Assembly (NCBI GenBank): GCA_002731825.1
Contig: PCCS01000061.1
Span: 1-43,220 of the forward strand
DNA length: 43,220 nucleotides
Source of the DNA: Myxococcales bacterium
GTDB lineage: Bacteria > Myxococcota_A > Bradymonadia > UBA7976 > UBA1532
Reading direction: 5' to 3'
Shown here: piece after piece, positions 33,332-41,899 of the stretch
How the letters are laid out: each line of letters begins with the position of its first letter
How positions within the stretch are numbered: position 1 is the stretch's first letter
Program-made: the position numbers and the translations under genes
Notes under the pieces: model-generated
What the model saw: the letters and a program-made list of their open reading frames with translations, nothing else
Databases searched by the model: none
What the model was told of the DNA's origin: nothing

Positions 33332-34554
33332 AAGATGCGCAACCGAATGGTTTCGTCGTAGGACAAGAGTTGGTCGCGCAGTTCATCTTCTCGGTCTGAC
33401 CCTGCGATATCGAGAATCAAATATGAGTAATTAGGGTTCGATTGCAGATATTCCGCAGCAATGTTGATCCCCAACTCGGCTATACCCGTATGGAGCTTAC
33501 TTAAAACGCCCGGTACGTTGCGATGGAAATGGATAATGCGGTGATGATTTGCATGTAATCTCGGCAACTGTACGGCGGGCACATTGACGGCCGATGCCGT
33601 CGCTCCATTATTCATTAATCGAATCAATCGGGTCGCTGCCGATTCGGCAATATTCTGCTGAGCTTCAATGGTCGAACCGCCGATATGGGGCGTTAGAATC
33701 ACATTGTCCAAGCCTTGTAGCGGGCTTTCAAACGGTTCATCGTTAGATGCAGGCTCGCGAGGGAACACATCGACAGCAGCGCCAGCTAAGTGGCCGCTGA
33801 TTAGCGCGTGTTTTAAAGCGATGAGGTCCACGACATGTCCGCGTGCATTATTAATCAGGTACGCGCCGTGCTTCATACAGGCAATTTCTTGGTCGCCAAG
33901 CATATTACTGGTCGCCGCCGTAGCGGGTACATGAAGTGTCACAACATCAGAGCGTTCCAAGAGATCATCGAGTGACTTGGCCTCTTGGGCATTGCCCATG
34001 GGCAGTACATCGACAATGTCGTGATATAAGACCTGCATACCCATGGCTTCTGCGAGAACCGAGACTTGTGAGCCGATTCGGCCATAGCCAATAATACCCA
34101 GGGTTCGCCCACGAATCTCATGGGCACCCAATGCTGACTTCATCCATTGACCGGCATGCATGCCTGCAGATCGATCAAAAAGGCGTCTATGCAATGCCAC
34201 AATCTCTGAAATCACAAGTTCCGCGACTGAGCGTGTATTTTGGAAAGGTGCATTGAAGACGGGTACGCCATGGGCTGCTGCTGCGTCCAGGTCAACCTGG
34301 TTGGTCCCGATACAGAAACAACCCACGCCCCAAAGGTGTTTGGCCGCTTTAAAAAAGTCCTCACGTAGGTGGGTCTTCGATCTCAATCCGATGAGATGTG
34401 CATCGCCAGCAACATCGATCAGGTCTTGACCTTGATAAGCCACAGCATGGGTTTCGACTTGGAAACCAGCTTCACGTAAAAGGTGTGCTGCGCGTTCGTG
34501 TACACCTTCCAATAGGACGACTTTTATCTTTTTCAAAGGATAGGACGTCTTCAT
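33325..34554 (-). CDS. serA: D-3-phosphoglycerate dehydrogenase with ACT domain
   Basis: A 409-aa enzyme, close to the 410 aa of E. coli SerA. It oxidises 3-phosphoglycerate to 3-phosphohydroxypyruvate with NAD, the first step of serine synthesis. The ATG at 34554 has GGAGG five bases upstream and is preferred over 34596. Seen in order: KVVLLEGVHERAAHLL substrate domain, GIIGYGRIGSQVSVLAEAMGM NAD site, NNARGHVVDL (catalytic Arg), VFPREPASND (Glu), LTPHIGGSTIEAQ (catalytic His), and a C-terminal ACT domain (HRNVPGVLSKLHTGIAELGINIA) for serine feedback. All catalytic residues are present. It is followed by a TPR gene and flanked upstream by a small inverted repeat at 34597-34613. Confidence 0.96.
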   Translation of the reverse strand: MKTSYPLKKIKVVLLEGVHERAAHLLREAGFQVETHAVAYQGQDLIDVAGDAHLIGLRSKTHLREDFFKAAKHLWGVGCFCIGTNQVDLDAAAAHGVPVFNAPFQNTRSVAELVISEIVALHRRLFDRSAGMHAGQWMKSALGAHEIRGRTLGIIGYGRIGSQVSVLAEAMGMQVLYHDIVDVLPMGNAQEAKSLDDLLERSDVVTLHVPATAATSNMLGDQEIACMKHGAYLINNARGHVVDLIALKHALISGHLAGAAVDVFPREPASNDEPFESPLQGLDNVILTPHIGGSTIEAQQNIAESAATRLIRLMNNGATASAVNVPAVQLPRLHANHHRIIHFHRNVPGVLSKLHTGIAELGINIAAEYLQSNPNYSYLILDIAGSDREDELRDQLLSYDETIRLRILW

Positions 34555-34596
34555 TACTGCCTCCGTTTCGCTGCGGACCATATCTTGATTCGCCAA

Positions 34597-34613
34597 AGAA
34601 GAGAACGTCTTCT
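34597..34613. promoter_or_regulatory. 6-bp-arm inverted repeat in the serA upstream gap
   Basis: AGAAGA (34597-34602) and TCTTCT (34608-34613) with a five-base centre, 42 bases upstream of the serA ATG and nine before the small plus-strand ORF at 34622. It is a possible operator for serA. Confidence 0.25.
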
Positions 34614-34621
34614 AACACCAT

Positions 34622-34831
34622 ATGAAGTCAGATTCTCTACAATCATCTGCAAGTGTACGTTCTGTTTTTTGGACTCAGTTAGAGACGGTGCGAAGCCAAT
34701 CGAAGTTGGTGGGACTTACTATGTTAGGCCTTGAAGTGCCTTTCGAGCTCAACCCACACTGTCCGATTCATGTCTCAGGTCATTGGTTTAAGGTCACATC
34801 ACCCGATGCCCATGGTGTTAGTCCGCCTTGA
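34622..34831 (+). CDS. small ORF, possibly a real gene
   Basis: A 69-codon ORF divergent from serA, with its 3' end overlapping the asparaginase-like gene tail by 14 bases. The translation is protein-like (LVGLTMLGLEVPFELNPHCPIHVSGHWFKV) and has one apolar stretch, but I recognise no domain. There is no good Shine-Dalgarno before the ATG. It is the only reading frame that fills the 263-bp space between serA and the asparaginase gene. Confidence 0.3.
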   Translation: MKSDSLQSSASVRSVFWTQLETVRSQSKLVGLTMLGLEVPFELNPHCPIHVSGHWFKVTSPDAHGVSPP

Positions 34832-35327
34832 TAAACGTGCCATGAGCTGGTGACTTTTTGACACCTGGAAATGCGAGGATTTTGTTATGGATCGCAACGT
34901 ATACGCCGGGTTGTAAAACCTGCACGGCCATGAGTGCTTCGGTCACATTTTGGACCGCATCGGTGTGTTTCATTTCATAAGGGCGCATCGCACCCGTAAA
35001 GACAATTGGAACAGTCAAATTCGGGTTTAATTTCAAGGTCCGATCACCTGATTCCGTTAGCCGGTCTGTCCCATGAACGACCACAACACCATCGTGCAAT
35101 TGCGCCATTGCACCAGCCGTCCTCGCAATCAGTGCATGGTCGGCCTCAGTCATTGTGAGACTGTCTTTGTTCATCAGTGGCACTCTGACCAGTTCGACAC
35201 CCCTCAGTTGCAATGAGGCGAGGAGTACATCGAGCACATTGACCTGGTTCGCCATCACGCCGCTCATTTCATCGTACGTCTTCTCGATTGTGCCTCCGGT
35301 GGAAATGAGTGCGATTTTTCTTTTCAT
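34818..35327 (-). CDS. short asparaginase-domain protein
   Basis: A 169-aa protein corresponding to the N-terminal half of type I/II L-asparaginases. Both threonine motifs are visible: ISTGGTIEKTYDE at residues 7-19 and VVHGTDRLTESG near residue 83. VFTGAMRP follows near residue 110. The usual enzyme is about 330 aa with a second domain. I see no continuation of the C-terminal domain in any frame between 34622 and 34817, and short stand-alone members of this family exist, so it is probably not a broken gene. The deamidation role is inferred. The ATG at 35327 overlaps the stop of the 2-hydroxyacid oxidase gene (ATGA). Confidence 0.8.
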   Translation of the reverse strand: MKRKIALISTGGTIEKTYDEMSGVMANQVNVLDVLLASLQLRGVELVRVPLMNKDSLTMTEADHALIARTAGAMAQLHDGVVVVHGTDRLTESGDRTLKLNPNLTVPIVFTGAMRPYEMKHTDAVQNVTEALMAVQVLQPGVYVAIHNKILAFPGVKKSPAHGTFIKAD

Positions 35328-36421
35328 GTAGTTGACCGTTTACTGTTCGTTATTGGGCTGAGCAGTGCTGCTGAAATGTCGCTAATGGCCGGACATCCGC
35401 AAAGCGCCATCGCTTCTAGCAATTCTGCGCGTAAAAGAGCAAGGACTGTCTCTACTCCATGTTGACCATCGTAAGCGAGTCCCCAGATAGTTGGTCGGCC
35501 AATTAAGACGGCCTTCGCACCGAGCGCCAACGCTTTTACGATGTCTGTGCCCCGACGAATTGCGCCATCGACCAAAACATCAACCTCTCCACCCACGGCA
35601 TCAACAACATAGGGGAGAGCAACAGAGCTTGGCGGGGCGGTATCGAGTTGTCGTCCGCCGTGGTTGGAAACAATGACAGCCGATACACCAGATTGGACAG
35701 CTCTCAGCGCGTCATCTGGGCGCACGATTCCCTTGATCACAATAGGCAGCCGAGTTTGATTAACCAACCAATCTACATCCGCCCATGTCAAAGATGGGTC
35801 GAGCATCTCCCGAACATATTTGGCCAGTGCTGAGCCGCTGCTGGGTCGAGACAGATTTGCGAGACCCGCCTCTTTTAAATTGGCGATTTCGAGTGTAGGA
35901 GGGAGATGGAAACCGGTTTCCAGGTCTCCCTCTCGAGTCCCAATTTCTGCGGCATCGACGGTCAATACGATCGCTTTGTACCCCGCAGCTTCAGCTCTCT
36001 GAACGAGTGCTTTCGTCACCTCCCGATCTTTGTATACGTAAAGTTGAAACCACAGTGGGGCCGTTGCATCTTTGGCCAAAGCCTCCAATGATACATTGGA
36101 CAGAGTACTGACACACGCGACGGTACCGAATGACCCAGCGGCTTTGACGGTTGCTCTTTCGGCGTCACGGTGCGCGAGTCCATGAAATGCGGTCGGTGCA
36201 ATCAGGACTGGAGCAGACAGCTCCGTTCCCAAGACTGATGTTGAACACCGCCTCTCAGAGACATCGACGAGCACTCGATACCACAGGTTCATCCGATCCC
36301 AAGTCGCTCGGTTTTCTCTCAACGTAATCTCGTCTCGCGATCCGCCCCGAAAGTAGGTGGCTGCCATTTTATTCAGTTTTGAGTAGGCAATCTGCTCGAG
36401 TTCATAGAGAGACTGAATCAT
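35324..36421 (-). CDS. FMN-dependent alpha-hydroxy-acid oxidizing protein
   Basis: A 365-aa enzyme of the LldD/glycolate-oxidase family, which oxidises (S)-2-hydroxy acids such as lactate or glycolate with FMN. Typical stretches are TYFRGGSRDEITLREN at the N-terminus, PVLIAPTAFHGLAHRDAE, WFQLYVYKDREVT, LPIVIKGIVRPDDALRA with the FMN-phosphate/substrate Lys, and catalytic His254 in SNHGGRQLDTAP. VLVDGAIRRGTDIVKALALGAKAVLIGRP forms the FMN phosphate site. The ATG at 36421 has no obvious Shine-Dalgarno. It is a two-gene unit with the short asparaginase. The exact substrate cannot be assigned. Confidence 0.92.
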   Translation of the reverse strand: MIQSLYELEQIAYSKLNKMAATYFRGGSRDEITLRENRATWDRMNLWYRVLVDVSERRCSTSVLGTELSAPVLIAPTAFHGLAHRDAERATVKAAGSFGTVACVSTLSNVSLEALAKDATAPLWFQLYVYKDREVTKALVQRAEAAGYKAIVLTVDAAEIGTREGDLETGFHLPPTLEIANLKEAGLANLSRPSSGSALAKYVREMLDPSLTWADVDWLVNQTRLPIVIKGIVRPDDALRAVQSGVSAVIVSNHGGRQLDTAPPSSVALPYVVDAVGGEVDVLVDGAIRRGTDIVKALALGAKAVLIGRPTIWGLAYDGQHGVETVLALLRAELLEAMALCGCPAISDISAALLSPITNSKRSTT

Positions 36422-36519
36422 TTTAGACTGACATCTTTTCTTTAAGGCCTATGGTGGCGTTGACGCATTATGTGCCGTTAAGTCTGACCTAGGTTGTCCC
36501 TCGCAGCAAGCGCCATGAT

Positions 36520-37725
36520 TTAGGCGTGTTTCGAAATAATTGTGACCATTAACGCGATGGCTAAAATCAGCGTACCGTTTAGTGTCATACTGATCCAAAG
36601 AGCGGAACGCGTCCATTCCTGATGCTGTTCATCGCCGCCACCGTCTTGAACCATCTGATGATGGACGTCATGAGAGGAGCCGAAGTGCAGCGGCGCATCC
36701 AGCAGGAAAACTGGCCCATCAAAATCATCAATAGGTTCCTCGGCGACGGACTCTAGATTGTTTGCTGCGTGCGCAAGTGCATGTTCTTGCAGCCTAAGTA
36801 CTGGAATATCGCGCAAGGTCGGCATCGTACGCTCGGTGCTAGCAGACTGGTCACTTAACACTTCCAATAACTTACGGAGCATGGATCGGGCATCGGGGAA
36901 ACGCGCCTCAGGCTTCTTTGCCATAGCGAGTCGAATTGTAGATTCGAGACCAGCTGGGACTGCTAAACTGCGGGGAAGCATCGGAATTGCTTCGTTTATA
37001 TGTCGCTCTAGCATCATCCAGGCATTTGCAGCGCTGTAAGGCGCATGACCCGATACCATTTCAAATAAGATCACGCCCAGCGCGTAGAGGTCAGCACTTG
37101 GACCCACTGCGTGTCCCAAGCACTGTTCGGGGGCACAATACCCAGGCGTTCCAAGAGCCTGTGGATGATTGAATAGAGATTGGGCCGACCGTTCATTGCG
37201 CAGTGATGCGATTCCGAAATCTAAAATTTTGACTAAGTCTTCACCTGTCGAAGCCCGGCTGATCATAATGTTTGCTGGCTTGAGATCCCGGTGCACCAGG
37301 CCGATTTCATGGGTTTCTACAAGAGCGCGCAATATTTGCTCAGCAATGTTGATTGCCCGAATCGGGTCCAGTGGACCTTCGCTGCGAATCAGCTCAGTAA
37401 GCTCAGAGCCCTTGACGTATTCAAGCACCATGAAAAGCTGGCCATTCATTTCTCCATAGTCAAAAAGTGTCACGACTGACGGGTGGCTTAGGCGAGCAAG
37501 AACCCGAGCCTCGTGAAAAAAACGGACGCGATTATCTGGATCCGAACTGAGGTGTTTGCTGATGAATTTAAGGGCAACTGTTCGGCCAACCGGATGCTGT
37601 AGGGCTCGATAGACCGTCCCATGTGCGCCCGCGCCAATCTGCTCTTGGAGTTCGTATTTCCCATTGACTAGCTCACCGATACGCGCCTTCGTTCCGTGGT
37701 GCAATGTCATATGGTTGGCCACCAT
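36520..37725 (-). CDS. Ser/Thr protein kinase with C-terminal membrane anchor
   Basis: A 401-aa Hanks-type kinase. The ATG at 37725 follows GGGAGG by three bases; a GTG one codon later has better spacing, and an in-frame start at 37758 is less likely. Kinase residues: glycine loop IGAGAHGTVYRA, Lys53 (VALKF), HRDLKPAN with Asp147, and DFG Asp169. The activation segment (ALGTPGYCAPEQ) and FEMVSGHAPYSAANAW follow. A variable region of about 80 residues leads to a single C-terminal helix (WISMTLNGTLILAIALMVTIISKHA), so the kinase faces the cytoplasm from the inner membrane with almost no outer domain. All catalytic residues are intact. The sensed signal is unknown. It stands alone, upstream of a 600-bp intergenic region. 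Confidence 0.93.
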   Translation of the reverse strand: MVANHMTLHHGTKARIGELVNGKYELQEQIGAGAHGTVYRALQHPVGRTVALKFISKHLSSDPDNRVRFFHEARVLARLSHPSVVTLFDYGEMNGQLFMVLEYVKGSELTELIRSEGPLDPIRAINIAEQILRALVETHEIGLVHRDLKPANIMISRASTGEDLVKILDFGIASLRNERSAQSLFNHPQALGTPGYCAPEQCLGHAVGPSADLYALGVILFEMVSGHAPYSAANAWMMLERHINEAIPMLPRSLAVPAGLESTIRLAMAKKPEARFPDARSMLRKLLEVLSDQSASTERTMPTLRDIPVLRLQEHALAHAANNLESVAEEPIDDFDGPVFLLDAPLHFGSSHDVHHQMVQDGGGDEQHQEWTRSALWISMTLNGTLILAIALMVTIISKHA

Positions 37726-37952
37726 CACCCTCCCGTTTCGGTATGAGCTAGTCCACAACCGAGTCCGTGCAGATCTACCCGACGGCCCTCGTGCTCACGT
37801 CTAACAATCCACACCGTTTTTTTGCTCTACCCCTTGCTTGAGGTTCGACGCTGTCCAAGGAGATATCTAACAGGCCATGGTACCTGGATGCGTCTTGTTT
37901 CGATTTTCCAGTCAAGCACGGTGTAGACTATCCTCGGTATCGTCTTGTTATA

Positions 37953-37976
37953 AATATAAGTAATGATACTTATATT
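37953..37976. promoter_or_regulatory. perfect AT-rich palindrome, likely operator
   Basis: Ten-base arms AATATAAGTA (37953-37962) and TACTTATATT (37967-37976) around the centre ATGA. It is 228 bases upstream of the kinase start. The symmetry and A/T content resemble binding sites of dimeric repressors such as the Fur or ArsR classes, but no consensus match is claimed. With no GC in the stem beyond two pairs, an RNA terminator role is unlikely. Confidence 0.45.
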
Positions 37977-38265
37977 GTTCAATTAGATCGGGGGTCGAGT
38001 GCTCTTTTTATTTGTGAGAGGCTGACTTTTTCTTTCTTATCTACCTAAAAATAAATGTTTTTTTGTTTTTTGAGGTCAGGGGGAACGTATATTCTTTTTG
38101 AAAGATAATGTCATTGTGACGGAATCCGGTTTGTCCGCGAACAAGAGCATTTCGACTTGATTTATAACCCATTTAAAACGACCCAAAAAAAAACAGATGG
38201 TTTTAGAATCCTGGATTTGATGCCGTTGGTGGTTGGTCATTCGGATAAATCTAAACGTTGTCCGT

Positions 38266-38287
38266 ACTGATTTTGACGACAATCAGT
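38266..38287 (-). terminator. inverted repeat downstream of msrA
   Basis: Arms ACTGATT (38266-38272) and AATCAGT (38281-38287) with an eight-base loop, 42 bases beyond the msrA stop. It may stabilise or end the transcript. The following minus-strand sequence has no clear T-run, so termination is only a possibility. Confidence 0.25.
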
Positions 38288-38328
38288 CTGAGCGGTCGGC
38301 CCCATGAGTCTCACTTCATTGCAGATCG

Positions 38329-39003
38329 CTAAGTTGGTTTAGCTGGTCCCCACAGGGCTTTGAGTCTCTGATCACGACCACACCCTTTTCGGTATCGTTT
38401 ATAGTGCAGAGGCTTCTTTTGATAGAAGTTTTGGTGATATTCTTCGGCTGGGTAAAAGCGAGTCGCAGGTTTAATTTCTGTTGCGATCTTACCCTTAAAT
38501 CGAGGGCTTTTTTTGAGTTCGGCAAATGAATTTATAGCGTCTTGATTCTGCTTTGCATTGTACGTGTAGATGCCTGACCGATATTGCGTCCCTCTGTCGC
38601 AGAACTGACCAGCCTTGCTCAGGGGGTCAATATTACGCCAAAATACGCCCAGTAATTTCTCGTAGTTGACCAGCTTGGGATCGTAGACAACTTGAATGGC
38701 CTCTGTATGACCGGTTAGGCCACGTGCAACGGCCAGGTAGGCTGGGTTCTCGACGAATCCATCCGTATAGCCTGACGTTGTTTTCACAACGCCTTCTACG
38801 CCATCAAAAGGTGGTTCCATGCACCAAAAACAGCCGCCAGCAAACAAAGCAACGTCCATACCTGGAGGCAACCAAGACAGGTCTGCAGCTGGCTTCGCTG
38901 CATTGGGCTTATTTTTTACATTTCCAGAGTTTGCGTGACATGCCGTCCCGAGTACCAGGCATGCCATCATCACGATGATCAATCGTCCGTTTACATAACA
39001 CAT
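38329..39003 (-). CDS. msrA: peptide-methionine (S)-S-oxide reductase, lipoprotein form
   Basis: A 224-aa MsrA, which reduces the S-epimer of methionine sulfoxide in proteins. The catalytic Cys58 lies in the GCFWCMEPPF motif. GVVKTTSGYTDGFVENPAY, GHTEAIQVVYDPKLVNYEKLL and QYRSGIYTYN follow, as in the family. Uncommonly, it has an N-terminal signal peptide with a lipobox (MACLVLGTAC, Cys22), so it should act outside the cytoplasm, anchored to a membrane. The likely function is repair of exported proteins, and extracytoplasmic thiol/heme proteins are plentiful here. Start ATG 39003 has AAGGA about 11 bases upstream; later in-frame Met12/Met13 would leave a shorter signal. The C-terminus ends KGCGRDQRLKALWG, whose Cys may be the resolving residue. 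Confidence 0.93.
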   Translation of the reverse strand: MCYVNGRLIIVMMACLVLGTACHANSGNVKNKPNAAKPAADLSWLPPGMDVALFAGGCFWCMEPPFDGVEGVVKTTSGYTDGFVENPAYLAVARGLTGHTEAIQVVYDPKLVNYEKLLGVFWRNIDPLSKAGQFCDRGTQYRSGIYTYNAKQNQDAINSFAELKKSPRFKGKIATEIKPATRFYPAEEYHQNFYQKKPLHYKRYRKGCGRDQRLKALWGPAKPT

Positions 39004-39156
39004 ATAAGTTACATTCCTTTCGTATATAGACCCATCCTAAATTAAGGTCGAATGCAGCTCAATAAGACAAGTGGTTGACCTGAGTGCTAACGAACTGTTG
39101 AATAGGGCTGCATTGGGCGCGTCGGTCCGTCAATGAACCAAGTTTGGAGTTGTGAA

Positions 39157-40245
39157 GTGCGTAGTTTTCTAACTGTTTGTTTAACTCTATCATTCCTACC
39201 TATTGCTCATGCACAAGAACCTGTCCGGGCTTGGCAAGGTAATCGAACGGTTGTTCAAAGCAAACATCTGGTCCCGGTTGTCAAGGATGGTGAAGGGTAC
39301 GGAGAGAAGTATACGTTCGATGCGAAATTTGGTGATCGGGGGAGTTTCTACTTCTCCATGGCCATAGCAAACTTGGGTATTGGCGATAAGAAAATGGAGG
39401 CTAAGGGTCGTCTGACACTCGACGGTAAAGTGATCCGCTGGAAACAAAAGCTAGCCGCAGGAGAATGGTCATTCAATGCCAGCCCACTCTCGATTAAGGC
39501 GGGAAGCGCTGAGCTATCGGGTGAGCCGCAAGAACTTAAGTTTTCTGTAAAGGCGGAGGGACACGTCCTGACGGCCACCATGAAGGCTGTCGCACAGCCA
39601 TGGCGACCGAGAAACGGACAGGTACTCTTCGGGAAATCTCGCAAGGCGACAGATTTTACAATTTTTCCGCTTGGCAACGTTGAACTGACGTTGACCAAGC
39701 CGGATGGAAGCGCCGTCACGGTCACAGGTATCGGCTATGGCGCCCGTTCTTGGAGCGAAATCGCAGTCTATGAGCAATCTCGGGCAAGTTTAGAATTTCG
39801 CGGCATTGATGGCGACAAAACCATATACATCCGCGAGATCATGCCATCGAAAGAGTATTCCCAAAAGCGCGTGGCCTATCTCCTTATTACAAAAGGCGAC
39901 CAGATTTTAGTTGAATCTTTCGATTTTGAACTCGATGTCCAGGACACGTACGTTGATTCCGAGCATCCTAATCAATATCGCGTTCCTGTCAGCGTAAACA
40001 TCATGGGTCAAGATGCCGAAGATAAAGCAAGACTCGTCAGAGGTCGCTTGGTCAAAAATAAGCTCAGAAAGCGAAAAGATATTTTGGCTTCAATGAATTC
40101 GATCGTGAGAATGGTCGCCAAAAGATATAGCCAGCCAGTAAGCTATAGTTACGACACAGACTATCTATTTGAGGTGAAGCTGGGTGATAAGGTCGAAAGT
40201 CTATCAGGCTTGGGTCGTTACGAATTTTACCACTGGAAGAAATAG
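39157..40245 (+). CDS. secreted lipocalin-like/Svf1-like beta protein
   Basis: A 362-aa exported protein. I choose GTG at 39157: GGAG lies eight bases upstream and the product opens with an ideal signal peptide (RSFLTVCLTLSFLPIAHA, cleavage before QEPVRAW). The frame's ATG at 39133 would add eight residues. The mature protein is rich in beta strands (GSFYFSMAIANLGIGDKKMEAKGRLTLDGKVIRW; TGIGYGARSWSEIAVYEQ), in the style of the AttH/CrtC/Svf1 double-lipocalin families. This assignment is tentative and based on general pattern only. Such proteins bind or handle lipids or carotenoid-like ligands. It is divergent from msrA by 153 bp and precedes a methyltransferase gene by 41 bp. Confidence 0.6.
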   Translation: MRSFLTVCLTLSFLPIAHAQEPVRAWQGNRTVVQSKHLVPVVKDGEGYGEKYTFDAKFGDRGSFYFSMAIANLGIGDKKMEAKGRLTLDGKVIRWKQKLAAGEWSFNASPLSIKAGSAELSGEPQELKFSVKAEGHVLTATMKAVAQPWRPRNGQVLFGKSRKATDFTIFPLGNVELTLTKPDGSAVTVTGIGYGARSWSEIAVYEQSRASLEFRGIDGDKTIYIREIMPSKEYSQKRVAYLLITKGDQILVESFDFELDVQDTYVDSEHPNQYRVPVSVNIMGQDAEDKARLVRGRLVKNKLRKRKDILASMNSIVRMVAKRYSQPVSYSYDTDYLFEVKLGDKVESLSGLGRYEFYHWKK

Positions 40246-40286
40246 GGCCTTTGCATCTTGAGTCTGACGAATGTTGACTGCCAACT

Positions 40287-41042
40287 ATGAGTGAAAAAGA
40301 ACCTCTGATCAAAGAGCCGGATCGCAAATTCAAAGGCCTCCGGCAATTCAATTCACCCGACGGACATCGGGTTTCCAATCGACGGGACCGAATGAATCCA
40401 AATTGGATGCATTGGTTTCCGACGGACAGTGCAGTTGACCGTTTTGCACGTGCTCTTTGCGAGCGCTGTGCGGTGGATATGAAGGAGTTCTCCGAATCGT
40501 TTGAGTTTTTCACCCGCACCCGTCGTAAAATGCGTGCGTCAATCGTCACCGATTTGTGCTGCGGTCACGGATTGACAGGGCTTTTGTTCGCAATCTTTGA
40601 ACGCGAGGTAGAACAAGTTCACTTGGTCGATCAAATGTGTCCGCTAAGTTTTGAACGGATTTATGATGCCGCGCTTGACGTGGCGCCATGGGTGAAACGG
40701 AAAGTGCAGTTTCACACGATGAGTATAAATCAATATGTGCCTGAGCAAGGCTCTTCCATTCTTGGGATACATGCGTGTGGGTCGCGAACAGACCGCTGTA
40801 TTGATCTCGCAATAGAACTTGAGACACCGGTTGCTCTCATGCCCTGCTGTCATTCATCCGTATCCTACGGTGCAAGACCTCGCGCCTTCGACGAATCATT
40901 AGGGATTCGCTTGGCCATAGATGTCGACCGGACGTATCGACTTAGAAACAATGGATACGATGTTGACTGGAAAGCAATCCCCAAGGTGGTCACACCGATG
41001 AATCGGATTATCATTGGGAAGCCATTGGGAGCCAATGGATGA
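40287..41042 (+). CDS. Methyltransf_32-like SAM-dependent methyltransferase
   Basis: A 251-aa cytoplasmic protein. The SAM motif is DLCCGHGLTGLLFA (from Asp89), followed by VHLVDQ for the acidic loop. GIHACGSRTDRCIDLAI (His162-Ala-Cys-Gly) and ALMPCCHS (Cys187-Cys188-His189) match the CxxC-like pattern of the Methyltransf_32/TRM13-type methyltransferases, some of which act on tRNA. The substrate here is not known. The downstream glyoxalase-like gene begins at an ATGA overlap, so the two are translationally coupled. The Cys and His residues might bind a metal. Confidence 0.7.
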   Translation: MSEKEPLIKEPDRKFKGLRQFNSPDGHRVSNRRDRMNPNWMHWFPTDSAVDRFARALCERCAVDMKEFSESFEFFTRTRRKMRASIVTDLCCGHGLTGLLFAIFEREVEQVHLVDQMCPLSFERIYDAALDVAPWVKRKVQFHTMSINQYVPEQGSSILGIHACGSRTDRCIDLAIELETPVALMPCCHSSVSYGARPRAFDESLGIRLAIDVDRTYRLRNNGYDVDWKAIPKVVTPMNRIIIGKPLGANG

Positions 41043-41899
41043 AAAGTGGACACGTCGTGCAGGTTCCGAATGAGCCTGCTTTAGTCTGTAATGGCCGTCT
41101 TACGTTACATCAGATTCCATCTGCCCATGACAACTTGATCTGGCTTCTTGTCTGCAATGAAACCGGAGATTGTGCGGCAGTCGATGGTCCCGATGGCACC
41201 GCCGTTGCCGAGTACTGCACTCGACATAATTTTCGATTAACAAAAATTTTGAACACGCATACTCACCCCGACCATATCGGTATCAATCGCGATTTCGAAC
41301 GCCAGGGGCTGTTGGGCACACTGCGCGTTTTTGGTAGTGAAGCCAGGCAAAATGATATTCCAGGAATCACGGATCCTGTTGGAGAAGGGGACACCGTCAG
41401 CATCGGTGTGGTAAGCGGTGACGTTTGGTTGACCGAGGGGCATTTGGACGGACACATATCGTATCTGTTCGATGATATACTTTTGTGTGGTGATACGTTG
41501 TTCGCTGGTGGATGCGGCTATCTATTCGATGGCCCGCCCCAAAAGATGTACGACTCCCTCATGCGGTTTTCAAACTTAGCTCCTATGACGAAAGTCTGCT
41601 GCGCTCACGAATACACCCTAGATAATCTGTTGTTCGCCCGCTCGGTTGAGCCCAAAAATAGACATCTTACAGAGCGGTTGGCGAGTGTGCAGCGCCTGCG
41701 GCACACGGGCCGCTCGACAGTGCCTTCGACCATTGAAATTGAGCTCATGACCAATCCATTCCTAAGATCAGGGTCGTTAGAATTGAGAGCTCATGTTCTT
41801 ACGCCCGCTAATCAAAATGCCACCGATGCAGAGGTGTTCGCTAAAACCCGTGAACTGAAAGACCAAAAGCTTTATAAGACTCTAGATCTAGAAAAGTAG
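41039..41899 (+). CDS. hydroxyacylglutathione hydrolase-like metallo-beta-lactamase fold protein
   Basis: A 286-aa glyoxalase II-type hydrolase. The metal motif is T73-HTHPDH (His74, His76, Asp78, His79). Further ligands lie in TEGHLDGHISY, GDTLFAGGCGYLFDG and CCAHEYTLDNLLFA, in the order seen in GloB. The C-terminus MTNPFLR matches the family's terminal substrate-binding region. GloB splits S-lactoylglutathione in methylglyoxal detoxification, and that function is likely here. The ATG at 41039 overlaps the stop of the methyltransferase gene by four bases. Residues 1-30 form a longer N-terminal extension than in E. coli GloB. Confidence 0.9.
   Translation: MKSGHVVQVPNEPALVCNGRLTLHQIPSAHDNLIWLLVCNETGDCAAVDGPDGTAVAEYCTRHNFRLTKILNTHTHPDHIGINRDFERQGLLGTLRVFGSEARQNDIPGITDPVGEGDTVSIGVVSGDVWLTEGHLDGHISYLFDDILLCGDTLFAGGCGYLFDGPPQKMYDSLMRFSNLAPMTKVCCAHEYTLDNLLFARSVEPKNRHLTERLASVQRLRHTGRSTVPSTIEIELMTNPFLRSGSLELRAHVLTPANQNATDAEVFAKTRELKDQKLYKTLDLEK

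Larger units (their letters stand above)
37726..38328. other. AT-rich intergenic region
   Basis: About 600 bases between the kinase start and the msrA-like stop, both on the minus strand, so it holds the kinase promoter. It becomes AT-rich from about 37940 to 38110 and contains a perfect palindrome (37953-37976) and an inverted repeat at 38266-38287. A 68-codon minus-strand frame at 38076-38282 lacks a Shine-Dalgarno, and its Lys/Phe/Arg-rich translation looks like noise. No RNA gene is recognised. Confidence 0.5.

Noticed and set aside
34622..34817. Idea that the asparaginase-like gene is truncated by a frameshift
   Set aside because: No asparaginase C-terminal domain sequence is visible in any frame downstream, and short stand-alone members of the family are known.
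38076..38282. 68-codon minus-strand frame in the AT-rich gap
   Set aside because: No Shine-Dalgarno, no recognisable domain, and composition follows the AT bias.
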